Shown: in pieces, positions 63,416 through 64,000 of the stretch | Position numbering within the stretch: position 1 is the stretch's first letter | Layout: the number at the start of each line of letters is the position of its first letter | From: Anaerolineales bacterium | Lineage (GTDB): Bacteria > Chloroflexota > Anaerolineae > 4572-78 > J111 | DNA length: 64,000 bases | Reading direction: 5' to 3' | Assembly: GCA_020634855.1 (NCBI GenBank) | Contig: JACKAU010000005.1 | Coordinates: 186,001-250,000, forward strand | Program-made: the position numbers and the translations under genes | Notes under the pieces: model-generated | Seen by the model: the letters and a program-made list of their open reading frames with translations, nothing else | Database searches by the model: none | What the model was told of the DNA's origin: nothing

Positions 63416-63444
63416 AATCGCTGGGTATCATAGCGATTTTTTTT
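63416..63444 (+). terminator. Terminator/attenuator hairpin 45 bp before the hydrogenase gene
   Basis: AATCGCT (63416-63422) pairs with AGCGATT (63432-63438) and is followed by seven or more T. It lies between the leader minigene and the hydrogenase start, where it could attenuate transcription. Confidence 0.7.
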
Positions 63445-63489
63445 GTTGTTTATTGTGAATTTTTACACAAATACTAGAGGGAGGAAGTA

Positions 63490-64000
63490 ATGATTTTGGA
63501 CGAAGATAAGAATTTGACCACCACCCTCGCCCGGCGAGGTATCTCGCGGCGGGCATTTTTGAAGTTCTGCGCGGTGGTAACCGGTACATTGGCCTTACCC
63601 AACACCTATATTCCGCGAGTAGCGAAAGCCCTGGAGCAGGCGGCGCTGCGCCCGCCGGTGGTCTGGCTGGAATTTCAAGACTGCGCCGGCGACAGTGAGT
63701 CATTCTTGCGGGCATCGCGACCAACGGCCGGCGATGTGGTGCTCGATGTCATCTCGTTAGACTACCACGAGACAATTATGGCTGCGGCCGGCCATCTGGC
63801 CGAGGAAGCCAAGCAGCAGACCGTCGAAACCGGCGGGCACATTGTAGTGGTTGAAGGCTCGATTCCGCTTAAGGACGACGGCGTTTACTGCTGCATCGGC
63901 GGACGCACAGCCGTCGATCTTTTGGAAGAAGCCACCCGCAATGCGGCGGCGGTGATTGCGGTGGGGAGCTGCGCCGCTTTTGGCGGATTGCCCAAGGTTG
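63490..64000 (+). CDS. [NiFe]-hydrogenase small subunit, 3'-truncated by window edge
   Basis: The first 170 residues are visible. A Tat signal (SRRAFLKFCAVVTGTLALP, with RR at 20-21) precedes VVWLEFQDCAGDSESFLRAS, the proximal-cluster region, VISLDYHETIMAAAG, HIVVVEGSIPLKDDGVYCCI and AVIAVGSCAAFGGLPKV. The usual C-x-x-C at the first motif is C65-A-G-D68: the second Cys is Asp. Such a Cys-to-Asp change at the proximal [4Fe-4S] cluster is known from high-affinity, oxygen-insensitive group 1h (actinobacterial-type) enzymes. GGAGGAAG lies 4-5 bases before the ATG. The large subunit should follow outside the window. Confidence 0.92.
   Translation, partial: MILDEDKNLTTTLARRGISRRAFLKFCAVVTGTLALPNTYIPRVAKALEQAALRPPVVWLEFQDCAGDSESFLRASRPTAGDVVLDVISLDYHETIMAAAGHLAEEAKQQTVETGGHIVVVEGSIPLKDDGVYCCIGGRTAVDLLEEATRNAAAVIAVGSCAAFGGLPKV

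Noticed and set aside
1..64000. tRNA, rRNA or tmRNA genes
   Set aside because: No T-arm/acceptor pairings or conserved rRNA segments were noticed on either strand by eye; a covariance-model search would be needed to exclude them.

Overview
The window reads as a chromosomal segment of a bacterium of the phylum Chloroflexota, probably Anaerolineae-like. This is inferred from gene style and was not tested by search. The signs are sugar-binding lipoproteins with long Glu/Ala/Pro linkers, a VIT-VWA surface protein, SWIM zinc-finger proteins, a membrane-anchored metzincin, TRAP and alpha-glucoside-type ABC uptake systems and a GH51 arabinofuranosidase. No rRNA or tRNA gene was seen.

Layout. 0-5.3 kb: a cut O-methyltransferase, an alkaline-phosphatase-superfamily metalloenzyme, an FAD amine-oxidase-like protein, an IS4-type transposase and a flippase-like membrane protein. 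5.4-11.6 kb: a tandem SWIM protein, then a LacI-type repressor whose promoter sits between two perfect palindromic operators, followed by a sugar ABC transporter (binding lipoprotein and two permeases, no ATPase). 11.9-20.5 kb: a caspase-like protein, a small membrane protein, a 42-bp minisatellite, a DUF1624 protein, a PfkB kinase/Gfo-Idh-MocA pair, an MFS/HxlR pair with a divergent NAD(P)-binding reductase, and rsgA. 21-31.5 kb: an SF1 helicase with an apparent DbpA-like RNA-binding domain, a cold-shock protein, an M20 amidohydrolase, a TRAP transporter and a VIT-VWA-PKD protein.

32-48 kb is different. It starts with gene remnants (a zinc-ribbon protein, a Ser/Thr kinase lacking its catalytic core, an HNH endonuclease, a ribbon-helix-helix fragment) around an intact NfeD-like gene. 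It continues into an A+T-rich island of about 12.7 kb, all on the minus strand. Nearly every reading frame there is broken by single-base, mostly homopolymer-associated shifts. Joining frames by eye gives a coherent gene order: sigma-70-like factor with long extensions, small protein, tRNA-guanine-transglycosylase (DpdA-like) protein, unknown helical protein, small P-loop protein, very large PglY/BrxC-like ATPase, PglZ-like protein, HerA-like ATPase, GNAT acetyltransferase and a small membrane protein. This resembles a hybrid of 7-deazaguanine DNA-modification and BREX/Pgl-type defence modules and is the main candidate for an undescribed system. The shifts may reflect decay or an unpolished stretch of assembly.

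48.8-64 kb returns to intact genes: a set fitting oxidative L-arabinose breakdown (GH51, SDR dehydrogenase, enolase-superfamily dehydratase, AraD1-type protein), ssb, a secreted metzincin, an ABC-2 exporter operon with two unusual surface proteins, and the start of a [NiFe]-hydrogenase small-subunit gene with Asp in place of a usual cluster-binding Cys.
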